Shown here: one piece after another, positions 21,647 through 33,668 of the stretch | Layout: each line of letters opens with the position of its first letter | Position numbering within the stretch: the first letter of the stretch is position 1 | From: Microdochium bolleyi | Lineage: Eukaryota; Ascomycota; Sordariomycetes; Xylariales; Microdochiaceae | Assembly: GCA_001566295.1 (NCBI GenBank) | Contig: KQ964261.1 | Location: 186,001 to 250,000, forward strand | Direction: 5' to 3' | DNA length: 64,000 bases | Made by a program: the position numbers and the translations under genes | The notes under the pieces: generated by a model | What the model saw: only the letters and a program-made list of their open reading frames with translations | Told to the model about the DNA's origin: nothing | The model's database searches: none

Positions 21647-24092
21647 CTAACGTTCAATGTCAAACTCCCCACTGACGCCCTCGAACGGCGTGATCGCGCC
21701 GCCAAAGACACTCTTGCTGTCACCAAAGTATCTGATCCTGTACCTGCCGGGCTCGACCCAAGGCTCGGTCTCCCACGTGATCTCGACCTCGCTGTGGCCC
21801 AATAGCCCGTTGGTCCGCGTCCAGCGGAAGACGAGATACCAGTCGCTGTCGTCGCGGACGACTTTCCAGTTTCGCGAGTTAGACTCGTCTTGTCCACCAA
21901 CTTCTCTGGTGGAGCTTCTCCCGCGCCGGAGGTCGTCGTTACCACCCTCGTCTCCTGCTGATGCGCTCACCTGGGAGTCTAGACATAGCTTCTCCACAGC
22001 CGCATAGCTCTCCTCCAGGCGCAGATTGTTCCGTGGGTTCGCCCCCACGAACCTGACCTTGATCTTGCTGCCCTTCTTATAAGCGGGCTCTACATCTTCC
22101 AGCACATCGCCAAAGCCCTTGAACAGGGGTGCAGAGTCTTGAACCACAGGCGAGATGAAGTTCAAGCTGCGGTTGCTGTTGTTTGGCGGCTCCGGCCCCC
22201 GAGGTGGGGGCGTGGCATTACTCGACGCGCCGAGGTAGCCCACGTACGATAGCGTGACGTTGATATAGGCAGCCAGCGTGTGCGGGCCGTAGAGCGTGCT
22301 GGCGCCCTCGTAGCGTTGAATCCCGTATTCCTCTTCGGTCGCGATGTAGTGAGTGTAGCTATTTGCAGGGCCGCCGATCACGACAACGGGCTCCTCGTCG
22401 TCGATATGGTGCGTGAGAGACGAGACCTCGGCACCTACCGCCTCTTTCCAGCGACGGCCCGCCATGGTGGTGGCTTCACCCGGGCTGACAATGATGACGA
22501 GCTGTCCAACACGGAAGGCCTGGACATCGACCACATTGGGTGTCCATTGGTATGGACTCGAGACTTCTCCTACATCGAGCAGGATGGGTTTCGGGTGGTG
22601 ACACGAGATTTGCTCCTCGGTTGGTTCTTTCAGTGCTCCGGAAACCACCTTCCATACTGGAGACGTGGTGTTGGCATTTCCGTCGTGCTGCGTAAAGTCA
22701 AAGGCGCCAGGGCCGTCCGAGGTGCCTGCAGCGAAGGAGTACCCCAGCGCGGCTGGACAAGTTCTGACCTGTGTACCATTTGGCAGACGGAACTCGAAAT
22801 GTGACATATTGTGGAATGTGTGGAACGACTTGACCCAGGACCCTCGTATCGGGGATCCGTGGCGATTCATCGCGTCGTAAAGCCTACGGGCAGGCTCGAA
22901 CTGGCGCCGGCCAATCTCGAAGCAAGAGCTGGTGCCTTCGTCCTCTTCAGTGAAGAATGGACCCCTGGCGTGACACTTTTGCGACCGTCCATCGCTGCAG
23001 GTGCTGTTCTCGAACGAGCACATCTTGCCCGAGCCGTCTTCGCACCAGGCACCAAGCACATTTGGGCTCGTGTCACCGACATTAGCTTGTGAGAAGCCGG
23101 CGACGAATCCATCGGCGGCGGATTCGTCATCTAACATGCTCTTTTCGAACAAGTTGGCCGCTACGCCCTTGTTGTCGCCAGTCACCAAGGTATTGTTGCC
23201 CAACATGGAAGTGCCGTGCGTGGGGAACCATGTCAAAACACCAATGTTCTTCCCATCTGAAGAGCGTTGGAACTTCAGCAAAGTCAGATCCTTTTCCGCA
23301 GAGCCGTCGTCTTCCGAGCTGACATTGTACTTTGCACGTTCATGCTCGGGGTTAGCCAAATAGGCGAAGAGACTTCGGTTGATGTTGGCGCCAAAAACTT
23401 TTGTGGACGCCACACTCAAGTGCCCTGGGGCAAGAGACTCGTGTGCTCGCTGTATCGAGAGCAGAGCACCGTCCACGATCGCTCGGTAGCTCTGCTGATT
23501 GAAGCCCTTGCTGGTGATCTGAGGGAGGAGGTAGTTCAGCCAGGCTCCTGGCCCGGAGTGCGAGTGCGTCCCTGTGACGGCAAGATTGTGGTGACCGTAG
23601 GTGGCATAGCCGGGACCGAGCTCTTTGAGACCTTGGAGTATGCCATAGCGGACTGCCGTGTCGCCGGACTGAGTGTCGAGGACGAGGTAGACAAAGCGGT
23701 CGCTCGGGTGAGCCGGATCAGCCACGATGAATGCTCGAGAGTAAAGCCGCTGCCGCAGCCCTGTCCCGACCTGGTTCGGATCTGCATAGCCCATGAAGTT
23801 AAGCTCGACACATGGCCTGCAGCAAGTTAGCGATGCAGCCATGATGAGAAGTTTTGTGCAGCCTGACTGAGTGCACTTACCCAGTGATGTCGGCCTTGCC
23901 TACTCCGAGGAGATATTCGTCTCCTTGGGTTTGTAGAGCATGCTTGATATTCCATAGTGACTCGACTTGCCCGGTATGGATATAAAGAAGATTATAAGAG
24001 AAGAAAGTGACAGCTGAGATCAGCAGCACGAAGAAGGGAAGCGTGGCAGTGCGGAGCAGCCGGCTGGGACTGCCTGGTTCGGAGACCGGCAT
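21647..24092 (-). CDS. Neutral/alkaline ceramidase with N-terminal membrane anchor
   Basis: This enzyme splits the N-acyl bond of ceramide to sphingoid base and fatty acid. Exons 23881-24092 and 21647-23816 (64-bp intron, GTAAGT...TGCAG, joining DITG to PCVELN) give 793 residues. The start of the catalytic domain, GVGKADITGPCVELNFMGYA, is diagnostic of the family. The zinc-ligand region GTHSHSGPGAW and the nucleophile motif NVGDTSPNV (family NxGDxSPN, Ser nucleophile) are both present. The C-terminal immunoglobulin-like domain ends with FEGVSGEFDIER. A hydrophobic segment at residues ~16-38, preceded by Arg, suggests a signal anchor rather than a cleaved signal. Asn-X-Ser/Thr sites are frequent, in keeping with a lumenal or extracellular enzyme. 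Confidence 0.95.
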
Positions 24093-24952
24093 GTTGACGG
24101 ATGGAGCTATTAGACAAGCATCATATGCCTGTTGCAGTGCAAAGAGAAGCCGAGTTGCCCTTGTAATCGTTGGGAAAGATTAACTAAAGGGGCTGTGCTG
24201 ATGATTCAGACGACTGGAGGAGGCGGTGTTGCAAGTCAGATCAGGCGATGTGAAACGGATGGAATAGGCGATGGGTTGTTGGCAGTTCCGGGACTTCCGG
24301 GGCCAGGGCTGGCAGACGACCACGGGACAGCTCTGCAAGTGAAGAACGCAGGGTGGCCAGTGGACAAAAGTCGCTAGATGTAACCACCACTTTCATCTAG
24401 GTGCAAGATACGCCCAGGCAGGAGGGTCATCTGCCAAGGTGCAACTGCCGGCAGCTACGGAAGTTACAAAAACGTCAGGCACTACAGTATGGCAGCCTGC
24501 AGCTGACAGGGCTGGCTTGGCTCGGGTTGGGGAATGCCGGCATCACATCATCGTCATCCAAGCACGGTCCGCTAGGTATTGGGGAAATCCTGGCCTACCC
24601 TGTAGCGTGGGAAGCACTCCGTAGCGGCAACGCGCCTCGGCGGGGCGGCCGGGTCGAATGGTCCTGCCGCGGCGATGGTATCGATAAGGCTCCTTCGCGC
24701 GACCGGAGTATCGCTACTCCATGGCACAGCAATGCGCCCATCACCAAACCTGAAGCTATCGCGATACGATCGCAACGTCCACGACACACAACCCCGTCTA
24801 ACACGTCTCTGGTCCAAGCAATTGGCTGCAGCAAAGTCACACCGTACTCAAAGCATCGCCCAAACCCGTCCTGCAGAGCTGCAACAGCAGCAACAGCCGC
24901 ATCGAACAACCGTAACAGCGCAAGCCGAAAACACCCCAAACCGTCAGCAGCA
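24093..24952. promoter_or_regulatory. Divergent 5' region, ceramidase (-) and SPF27 (+)
   Basis: An 860-bp stretch between divergent starts. The part close to SPF27 (24,780-24,950) is CA-rich leader-like sequence. No gene or clear motif array is seen. Confidence 0.4.
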
Positions 24953-25700
24953 ATGTCGTTCCGCACGACAGTCCACGAGTCCCTGCCCTGTACGTCTGGC
25001 CGCTGCACTGTTCTAATCCCTTTCCACCACCCTCTCTCCCTCCTCGAACCTAAGTCCCCACGCGGAACCAATTTCTAACATAGAAACCACACCACGTTCA
25101 GACATCGACCCGGAGCCCTCCCAGTCCGACCGCGCGGCCGCGCAAGCCCTCATAGACGCCGAGCTCTCCTCCTCCACACAGACACCAGACCAGGCCACGA
25201 CCTCACTACCGCCTCTCCGCGAACCGTCCTTCTCGCCCCTGATCCTCGCCGAGTTCGAGCGCATCCAGGCCAAGAAGCCGCTCAGCGCAATCGACCTCTC
25301 GCGGTACGAGGCCGACGACGACGACGACGACGACGCCACCGCGCCGAAAGACAAGCCCACGCTGCAGACCCGCCTCGCCCAGGCGTACACGGCGCACACG
25401 TACCTCTCCTCGCGCACGTCCCACCTCGCGCTGCTCGACAGCTACGGCAAGAACGCCTGGCTCGTGGGCAACTGGCACCTCGAGGCCGAGCTCGCGAGCC
25501 TGGAGCGCGACCTCGCGGCAACGAAGCGCGAAATGGACCTCGTCAACCTGGACCGCAGGCGCGCCCAGGACCAGGTCGGCGAGGAGCTGCGCAGCCTCGG
25601 CGAGACGTGGAAGAGGGGCGTGGGCAAGGTACTCGAGACGGAGCTCGCGGCGGACGAGCTGCGGAGGCAAGTTCTCGACGCGAGGCGGCAGCAGGGCTAG
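24953..25700 (+). CDS. Pre-mRNA-splicing factor SPF27/BCAS2 family (Cwf7-like)
   Basis: A subunit of the Prp19-associated (NineTeen) complex, acting in spliceosome activation. Exons 24953-24989 and 25102-25700 (112-bp intron, GTACGT donor, CGTTCAG acceptor) give 211 residues. The join creates ESLPYIDPEP, the conserved LPYID opening of the BCAS2 domain, which confirms the short first exon. The middle has LSAIDLSRYEADDDDDDD, matching the family's L-x-x-YE block followed by an acidic run. The C-terminal half is a long coiled coil (EAELASLERDLAATKREMDLVNLDR region) that contacts Cdc5 and Prp19 in known structures. The length is typical of fungal members. Confidence 0.88.
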
Positions 25701-26099
25701 GGGACAAGGACTGAGAGAGAGAAGAATAGCAGGAGGCGCATGCCGAAGGAATGTTTGGCATAGAGAAAAATCATGGCGTGTTCTGTCTTGCAAATTTAAT
25801 GATACCACGAATTCAATCTCAAGTTTGTTTCACAAGACCGCAGTTCTTGCTTCACGTGGAGACTACCACCGTCAAGATGAGATGTTATTGCCAAATTGCT
25901 AGTAATGCTCAAGGGTTCACCTGCCATTTCATCTCCTGCCAAAGAACTCAAGACCAAAAACGAGGGTACTTTCTACTGATGAATGCCTTTGAACGCCGTC
26001 CCGATCCTCGACAAAACACATGCTTCGCACTGCGTCCACTATTGGCGTTTCGATTTTTTTTCTGTGCTTCGAATTGCTTGTTGGCCTTATCCACATCAT
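25701..26099. other. Convergent 3' region
   Basis: SPF27 and the PKA regulatory subunit gene converge in this 400-bp, AT-richer stretch. Nothing else is recognised. Confidence 0.5.
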
Positions 26100-27382
26100 T
26101 CAGTGGCCCGCGTGGAGAGGGTCGACATCCTCGACTCCCGACTTCACGCCCATGTACTTCGTCCGCCGCATGATACCTTCGACAGGGCCCAGCAGTCTGG
26201 CGAAAGCGTTCTTGCCCAGAGTTGCAACCTTGACGTCAGTAGCGCAGACGACGCTCGCGGCGCGCGGCGCATCGTTCAGCAATGCGAGCTCGCCAAAGTA
26301 GTCGCCCTTCTTGTAGTGCTTGACAGAATTGGCCGAGCCTTCTTTGAAAGCATCAGCCTCGCCCTCTTCCAGCAGGTAGAAGGAATCTGCAGCATCTCCC
26401 TCCTTGATGATGACGTGTCCAGCCGGGAACTTGAGCGTTTCAAGCGCATCTGCGATCTTGGACCGCTCGTATGGCGTGAGGGTCGACAGGATGGAGACGC
26501 CCTCGAGGAAGTCCTCGTACAGCCGGCGTCGGGCGAAAGTCGATTCGAGGAGAATGCGTCGGAAGGTCACTCGCTCGACAGCCCAGAGCGTGCATTGTCC
26601 CTCGGCTGACACCACTGTGGCAGCTCGGGGAGCATTGTACATGAGCGCCAACTCTCCGAACGAACCACCGGCCTCGATTGTGCCGACCTTGTTGCCCATA
26701 CCATCAGGCCCGGGCTCAACAGCGCCAGTGGGGTTGACGTATACATCGAAAGAGCCCTTCTCTACCACATAGAAGAAATCACCAGCATCTCCTTGGGTGA
26801 TGACCTGGAACAAAGGTCAGCATGGGGACGTGTTACGTAAAACGCACGAATAAGGCGCCAGATACAAGTTGGGTTGGTCACACATACCTTGATGTCTTTT
26901 GCCGGAATAGGCTTCTCTTGAAGCGCACCCAGGATCTGATTGCTCTGTTCATCGTCCAGATGGCTGAAAAGGAAATTATTTTGAATGGCCGTCTTCAGAC
27001 GCTCCAGTTGCTCAGGCGTCTTCGGGTAGGAGGGTGGCGTCCAGTTGTCATTGGCGTCCGCTGTCGGCTTCAGCGACTCCGCGGAGACTGATGTGCGACG
27101 ACCAAAGTTGTACTGCGCAGGATATGAGTCTGGGTTCGGGGGTATCCGAGTAGAAGACGGCGGTCCATCATGCGAATCAGCGCCACCACCGAACGGCCCG
27201 GTGAAGGGAGAGCTTGCGCGGTTGAAATGCCCAGTGATAGGCGATGAGAGTGTGTCTTGTTCCTCCTCTTCAGCAAGATTGCCTAGGCCGCCGGCGGACG
27301 GTCCTCCAGACTCTGATCGCGTTGCATCGCCTCCAAATGGGTTCGCATTGCCGAAGGGGCTTTTGAAAGTAGGCCCAGCCAT
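26100..27382 (-). CDS. PKAR: cAMP-dependent protein kinase regulatory subunit
   Basis: This protein holds the PKA catalytic subunit inactive until cAMP binds. Exons 26888-27382 and 26100-26804 (83-bp intron, GTATGT donor) give 399 residues. The inhibitor sequence RRTSVSAESL is in the first exon and carries a Ser at the substrate position. Two cyclic-nucleotide-binding domains follow. Their phosphate-binding cassettes are intact: FGELALMYNAPRAATV in domain A and FGELALLNDAPRAASV in domain B, each with the key Glu and Arg. The N-terminus is Gly/Pro/Asn-rich (NPFGG), as in several filamentous fungi. I see no clear dimerisation-docking helix, so an extra upstream exon cannot be excluded. The start ATG has a good context (TCGCCATGGCT). 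Confidence 0.95.
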
Positions 27383-29555
27383 GGCGACGGCTCGAGCGGG
27401 CTCGATAGCGCAGTCGAGGTAGCTGGAAGCTAAGGTTGTTCGTTTGACGAGGCGGTCGAGAGACTGCAGAATGTTAGAAGGTGGAAGTTTTCAAGCAGGT
27501 GGACTCGTGAGAGGCGAATTGGCAGTGCTCGGGCTCTTAGCGTTCACTTGATCGCGAGCTTGCACAGTGACGGTCGTAGGTAGAACTCGATGCCTCGCCG
27601 ACTGCTTTTAGATGCCCAGCTACAAGTCGGATAGTATGACAATGCTCTCGACGTAGAGCGGACAAGTATGTGATATATGATTTCAGACGCAAGGGGGTAT
27701 TGACGACGTAGGTGCTGTCCAGAGAGATTGCCAGGTGCCCGTGATCGTTCCGATGCCGAGCTAGCTCTTCCAGCTGCGACTAGCTCCTCGCTGAGGCTGA
27801 TGAGCCCAAGGCGGAGATTGCAGAGATCTCGCACAAAGCGGAGGTTGCTAACAGTGTAGATACGATGTCGTCGATCAGGAGACGACAGAGGTTTGTCTGG
27901 TCCCCCTGCTTGACAGGGCCCCGGGTCAAGAGCAAGTCCTGCCTGACGATATCGGAGGGCTGCAGCTCGCGAGAGAAAAATCCGCTGGCGGAGGCTAGCA
28001 GAACCCTTGCAGAACAGGTATCGCAGGGAGGAGAGTCGCTGATACGATGAAATCAAAGGGCATGTGATGGGTATTGGAGGTTGTTGCAAGAGAAGCTGCT
28101 CGGGGCAGATGGAAAGTGAGGGCGAAGGAAGCATCGTCACTTACTCCGCAATTGGCAAGGCGGGACGAAGGCGGCGGTGCGGGGCAGGAGCTGTGTAGCG
28201 GCCTCAATCGGTTCGGGCGGTGCTCGAGGAAGAGAGCCTCAAAAGTGTTGGAAAGACAAGCACGTGAGGGTCGCCGTGGCGTCTTGGAGAGGTGCAGGCA
28301 AGGTGAAGAGAGTCGGAAGAGGGTGTCGGTGGAAGCGAACCGGAGGCGGTTTATGTGTGGGGGAAGAAGACCAGGAGGCGGGTCGTGGAGCAGGGAGCTC
28401 TATGTGACTTGAGAGCATGAGCTGGATGGAGCTGCACTTACTTGCGGGAGCGTCCTCCGGCAGGTGGGGCCAGCACTCAAGAGCGTCTCTTCGCTCGACC
28501 AGAGACTGCAGATCGCTTTCAGAGGGCTGGCATGCAGACGAGCGATTCCGGCAGACTTGGAGCGTGGTCAACAAGGCAACCACAGGTGAGAGCAATGGCG
28601 AGGGTGAAGAAGGACCAAGCGCGAAATGCCGGGACTTGGGAGAAAGGAAGGGCAGGATGAGGGGCCCAAGTCTCAACCTCGAGAAGGACGCCCTGCCTAT
28701 GATATCAGTGCCACGCAGAACAGGAGAGCCCTTCTTGCGTCAAGTCCTGCTGCTTCTCTTGCCAACCTTCACGTCGGGCCCCCACTGTTTGCATCACGCT
28801 CGGCCCATCCAAGACGATGCCTTCTCCTCACACTACTCAAACTCAAAAAGCCCAGCTCGCGCCCGCCGATTCCTCCTCATGTCTCTGATGCTGATTTAGT
28901 CCCGTCCCGGTCACATGCTGCTCCATCTCGGAGCTGGAGGGACATCCGGGTCTTGCGGCAACCAGCTCGTGCCAGGCGATGAGGGGAGGGGCCGAAGGGG
29001 AGGAAGGGGTGTTTGCCTCCTACGTCTGCCCCTCTCGAAGCCTTCTAGAACGGACGCACAGGCCATCCCAGCTCCCTGTCATACTCACCACCACCGTCAA
29101 CGCCATGTGCAAGGACCGCCCCCGAGACAAAGCAGGACATTACCATGACACGCATGAGCTGTTGCAGCAAGCACCCGCTGCCCGTGCATGCGCAGCGGCA
29201 CGGCCTGGTCGGCTCCATGCAGAAGAGTGGTCTCAATCGCAGCCAGCGAGGCAGAGCAGCAGGAGTCATGATCGACGGGCGCCCGCCCCCCTTGCTCCCT
29301 TCCAGAAGGAAATGGCCCGAGCTCAGCCGCCGTGAGCATGATAAGATGTGGTCCATGCTCCCTGGCGCATGGCCCAAGCTCCCTCCCAGGGTTCACGCCA
29401 AAGCCGGCTTGGCACTCTCGAGGTCTGCATCAAGACAGTAGTGATCACTTGGTAGTACACTCTCGGCACCGCTGCAAATGAACTTGATGTATCCAATTCT
29501 GCAATGCACGCCGTTATGCTTGTTAATGGACGGTAATATGACGCCCCGCTGCAGA
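27383..29555. promoter_or_regulatory. 2.2-kb region upstream of PKAR
   Basis: It lies between the PKAR start and the stop of the next minus-strand gene. Pyrimidine-rich blocks on the minus strand look like a long leader. Splice-like motifs occur (for example GTAAGT on the minus strand near 28437), so a 5' UTR intron is possible. Open frames of up to about 200 codons are present but have no recognisable similarity. Confidence 0.4.
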
Positions 29556-31711
29556 CTAGCTAATAAGTGAAATCTCTCGTCCCCTGACAACATCCAACGA
29601 TTTCCTCAGCCACTGGGAACTCGTTCTCCCTCCGCCGCTTTCCTCTTCTTCTTTCACACGCTCCAGAAGCGCCCTCTTCCTCTCCTCAGCCTGCTTGGCC
29701 GTCTTCTTCTCCTTCCGCCTGATCGCCTCTCGTGTCAGCTCCTGGCGCCACATCCGCTCCACGGCATCCTTCTTGCGGGTGCGCTTGTCCCCCACTGAAA
29801 TGAGGATTCCTGCGCAAATGTTGCATGCCATGGCGCAGCACAGGAGGCTGACCGTCAGGGCCATGGGCCGGTACCTATATCGTATCGACCATGTGCAGAG
29901 CGCGAGCGCGAGCTGAAATGCCGAGTTGCCGTCCAAGAGGATCACGATGGCAATTAGAAGGCGCACGGGAAAGGCGTGGTGCGTTTCGGAGTCGTGAGGC
30001 TTGTAAAACGTGTGTGATTTTGCAAAGCAGCTCTGGTGGTGTTCCAGCGATGCCCGCTGCTGAGCAGTGAGGGCCGATGTTAGATCTCCTTTGTTGTTTT
30101 CGGGGTTGTGCCCAGCCTCTACATCTGTAGCTGTCTGGCCGCCGCCATCGTCAACGTTGTCGACGACTATGCGCATGGTAGATTCGGTGGCCGCACGGTG
30201 GGTGCCATCCGTGGTTGATGATCCCGCTTCGTCCAGTCTTTTCCGGGCAAGATGTTCCAGACGGACAATGTATAACATGTGATACGTGTCGACAGCTCGC
30301 CACGGTATAAGTCCAATCCCGACCAAGGAGAAAAGCGTGACCAGCACAATGTTGATTGTTCCAATCACAACTGACTGTTCATCTCCCACGTAAATCCAGC
30401 CAATGAGGAACACCACCCAGGCTGTGCCCAGCAATATGATGATCGATGCGTATAACGTGACGAAGAAGCCCATCGGTCTGCTGACGTACTGACCGAAGGC
30501 GCGTAACCGGCGCCCAACTTTAGATCGCCGCGAGTGCAGCATGTGCCGGACATGGTCGTTCAAGTCAGCCAGATCTTGATCGCTCCAGTGGGCTAGCGAC
30601 GTATCGCTTGGGCGGACAGCGAAGTGGGTGTCTGTCAAGACGCTAGGGATGCGCTCGATCGCACGAGGGAGTGGAGGGAGCTCCTTGTCCGCGCTGGGTG
30701 TCTTCTTGTGTTTGACGATGTTATTCCTGTCTTCCCTCTCAAACTTCTTCGAGAGGTCCTCGATTGGGCTTGACTCGGAATCGTCGTCACCACCGACAGG
30801 TGAGTCTGGACCTCTGGGATAGGGCGTGAGGTTGAAAGTGGGACGCCTGTTGACGAATCTTCCGAGAGATGGGACGAAGAGAGAGTTCTGGACGTTCGTT
30901 ATTGACGACATGGTCGAGACTTCGGGATCTACACAGCGCGAGAATGAGCATGAAATTCTGCGAACTCAAAGAGTCGTCGGGGATTGCATTTGACAGAGTC
31001 CTTACCAATGACATCGAGCATATCGACGATATCAGCACCGTAATCACCACCAGCGCCATATAGTGGCAGGGAAGAACGCTGCCTCTGCCTTTTGTTCTGG
31101 TCATTGTCTTGGTCGTCATCGGACTGGTCCGTGGCATCGTCTTTGTTCACCTCTGGACGGATGCGCCGTCGTCCAAACATGGCCATACGCTCTTTGCGGT
31201 CGTGCTTGTCGGGATGCTTGCCTATGGGTTGAGCAGCTCTTAAATTAACCACTGGCGCAACGGGACCGGCGACATGATCAGGACGAGCAGGGGCGCTATT
31301 CCTGTCGCCCGGGACTTGGGACAAAAACGTCACATGGCGCAGGTCGGGGCTTAGATGGGAGCCGGACGGGGATAAGGGCTCGCGGTGCTGTTGCGCGTGT
31401 GGAGGACACGTCAGCTGTTGGTGTTGTGAGCCATAGCCATGCCGGCCAGGGGAGAGAGGCTGGAGGGCGAGGGCATCTTGATCTGTTGCGGTGGGCGGGC
31501 CTGCATCTGAGGACTGCGAGGTGGAGGTGAGGCGGCGCAGACGGATGGAGGAATCGCGCGATCTCGCAATCGAAGGTCTGTTTGAGAAAGGGAGTGGCAG
31601 CGGGGTGGACAGTGGCCGGTCGCTGTGGTCAGCGGCGTGGGTGGCGTCGGGAGCTGCAGCAGCGGCTCCTGCTCCTTGCCGGGGCGTGACGGGAACGCCC
31701 GCCGCGTCCAT
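29556..31711 (-). CDS. Fungal multi-spanning membrane protein, DUF2985-like
   Basis: Exons 31006-31711 and 29556-30928, joined over a 77-bp intron (GTAAGG...TGTAG), give 692 residues. The join changes an apparent ATG (MSSITNV) into an internal residue. The N-terminal ~340 residues are low complexity with basic and acidic clusters (RKERMAMFGRRR, DQSDDDQDND). Four hydrophobic segments follow: GFFVTLYASIIILLGTAWVV, VIGTINIVLVTLFSLVGIGL, LLIAIVILLDGNSAFQLALA and ALTVSLLCCAMACNICAGIL. The linker IPWRAVDTYHMLYIV resembles the PWR-containing core of the fungal DUF2985 family. The tail is a charged coiled coil (EEERKRALLERVKEEEE-type). Function is unknown. The start at 31711 is the first ATG giving a fungal-like disordered tail; upstream ATGs in the same frame exist at a GC-rich leader. 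Confidence 0.75.
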
Positions 31712-32365
31712 CGGGGCTCTGGGGACGCTGTCTGTCGTCGGCGCGCACCAAGGAGGACAAGATCTGAGGGCATGAAATACCAACAGCGGGGGGGATCTGG
31801 CGAGGAGCCGGAGAGGGCAGGATGCGCCGGATTGATATCCAACAGTGCCATGCCCCTTCCTCGCGGCAAAGCGCCTTGAGCCTGGCAAGCACGACCCCGA
31901 GGCCCGTTGTCCAAGAGACTTGGCGTGGCTCCGGGATGCCGAGATGGAGTGGACGCGCGCTGCCAACGTCATTTCCCGCCCAACCACCACCCCCCTCTCG
32001 GGCGATCGTTGCCGGAACCGCCGCCTCTTTCGTCTTTCCACCCCTCAGCCACCCAACGACACATCACGGGTCTCTCAACACTTTGCTATCACAAAGGGCC
32101 CACGGACAACTCGACATTGAGTCTGCAAGTTGGACTAGATTCTGCATACGCCCATGCCAGACCGGATTCCGTGGCACTGCTTGCGCAACCCGAGCAGCGT
32201 CGGGCGGAGTACCTAGCCCGCTAATCCAGAGATCCCCTCCGCCACCACCACGCCTGCGTGCCAAGTGCCAAGTGCGCCTGTCCGACTCAAGTCGCTCGGT
32301 GTCACAGGAATCTGTGTCTCTTGTGCATAGCCCGCCCATCGCGGTCAGTCACCTGCCACCGTTGT
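31712..32365. other. Intergenic between two minus-strand genes
   Basis: It contains the 5' leader of the DUF2985-like gene and the 3' end of the glyoxalase-fold gene. It is pyrimidine-rich on the minus strand near 31,700-31,900. No gene is seen. Confidence 0.4.
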
Positions 32366-32851
32366 TCACTCGCTCTTCTGCTGCTCAGCCGGGCCTATCA
32401 AATCCCACATGTTGCCGTAGATATCCTTGAACACGGCCACCGTGCCGTACGGCTGCTTGACGGGGGGCCGCACCCATTCACATCCCGCCTCGCTGAACTT
32501 CTTGTAGTCGCGCTCGAAGTCGTCTTTTGCACACCAGCAAGTCAGCCGAGTCTGCAACTCTCAAAGGAGCGGACCTGGTTCGTCTGCCGCCTTACCTGTC
32601 CCCAGGAACAAGAAAACCCTCCCGCCACTCTGCTTCCCCACGGCAGCTTCCTGCTCCGGGGTCGCCGCCTTCACCAGCACCAGGTTCGTCGAGTCCGGCG
32701 GCGCCCCGGCAGGCAGCACGGTCACCCAGCGCCGGTCCTGCTCGGCAAAATAAGTGTCCTCAAGCAGCGTGAAGCCCATCTTGCCGACATAAAAGGCAAT
32801 CGCCTCGTCGTAGTCCCTTACGAGAAGGGCAACCCGGATAATTCTGGACAT
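32366..32851 (-). CDS. Glyoxalase/bleomycin-resistance (VOC) superfamily protein
   Basis: Exons 32596-32851 and 32366-32523 (72-bp intron, GTAAGG...AAAAG) give 137 residues. The protein has the paired beta-alpha-beta-beta-beta pattern of VOC proteins: IRVALLVRDYDEAIAFYVGKMGF, then VLVKA, and in the second half VRPPVKQPYGTVAVFKDIYGNMWDLIGP. The last segment (D-x-x-GN-x-W/D-L) is the standard metal-side end of the fold. Stand-alone small VOC proteins of this kind are common in bacteria and fungi and their substrates are mostly unknown, so I assign no reaction. The ATG at 32851 starts MSRIIRVAL, right at the first strand. Confidence 0.85.
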
Positions 32852-33668
32852 GATTGTTTGCGATGCGGTAGGCTGCTGGATGTGGTGGTGGTAAAGGTAT
32901 TGCGGTGCTTGACCGTTGGGAGAGGTAGGGATCTTAACCAAGGGAGTATTATCTGAGCTCTTCTGCTAGCTTAAATCCTCTTTGCGTTTATCGAGAGTGT
33001 GGGATGTCAAGCTCAAACAGTCTGCTTCTGCGTCCGATGTCAAAGCTGAACTCCGGAGTACTCCGCAGGAATGGAGTGCGGAGAGCAGGGTCCAGAGAGC
33101 TGTGCTGTGGGGTATGGAAGTCGGCCGTCCAGTGCTAACAACTCCATGAGGGTCTGGCCATGTGTAAGCACAGGGCCCTGGCCGTGGTTACTTTGACCCG
33201 ACGACTCCAGGCAGTCCGAATGTTCTGCATAGGTGAAGCCAGATGTCAGGCATCATTTTCAGTCACGCTTTACATCCGCACAATATCTAAAAAAAAGACT
33301 GCCACCAACTTGGGCCTTCAAGCAGGTCCGCTTCAGAATGTTCTTGGCGTGTTATTGACAGCTCTGATGCTCCCTGAAAAATTACGTGCGTTGACGCCCC
33401 GATAAGCAGAGACTAAATGATGCCACGCAGGTGGAATTGAGAGCAAGACCAAGCACAACCAAGTTGTTACACCGCCCAGGTTTCACATTCAAGTGATCTG
33501 TCCAATCAATCTGCAAGAACCACAGACCTATTTGCTTTCCCTGAGACCTGAGGGTGCTCTCGACAAAGACACACAAGATACCCTAATGGATACATAAAGC
33601 ATGAAAACATGGGCGCCCCAGCTCATAACATTACACCTGCCATTGCCGTACAGCTACCGAGGTCCTCC
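32852..33668. other. Intergenic, no gene seen
   Basis: About 0.8 kb between the VOC gene start and the stop of the HET gene. It is moderately AT-rich with scattered short frames. Nothing recognised. Confidence 0.45.

Noticed and set aside
28239..28676. Minus-strand frame upstream of PKAR as a possible 5' exon with the dimerisation-docking domain
   Set aside because: The translated sequence lacks the LQFC and FF-RL pattern of that domain and no clean splice join to 27382 was found.
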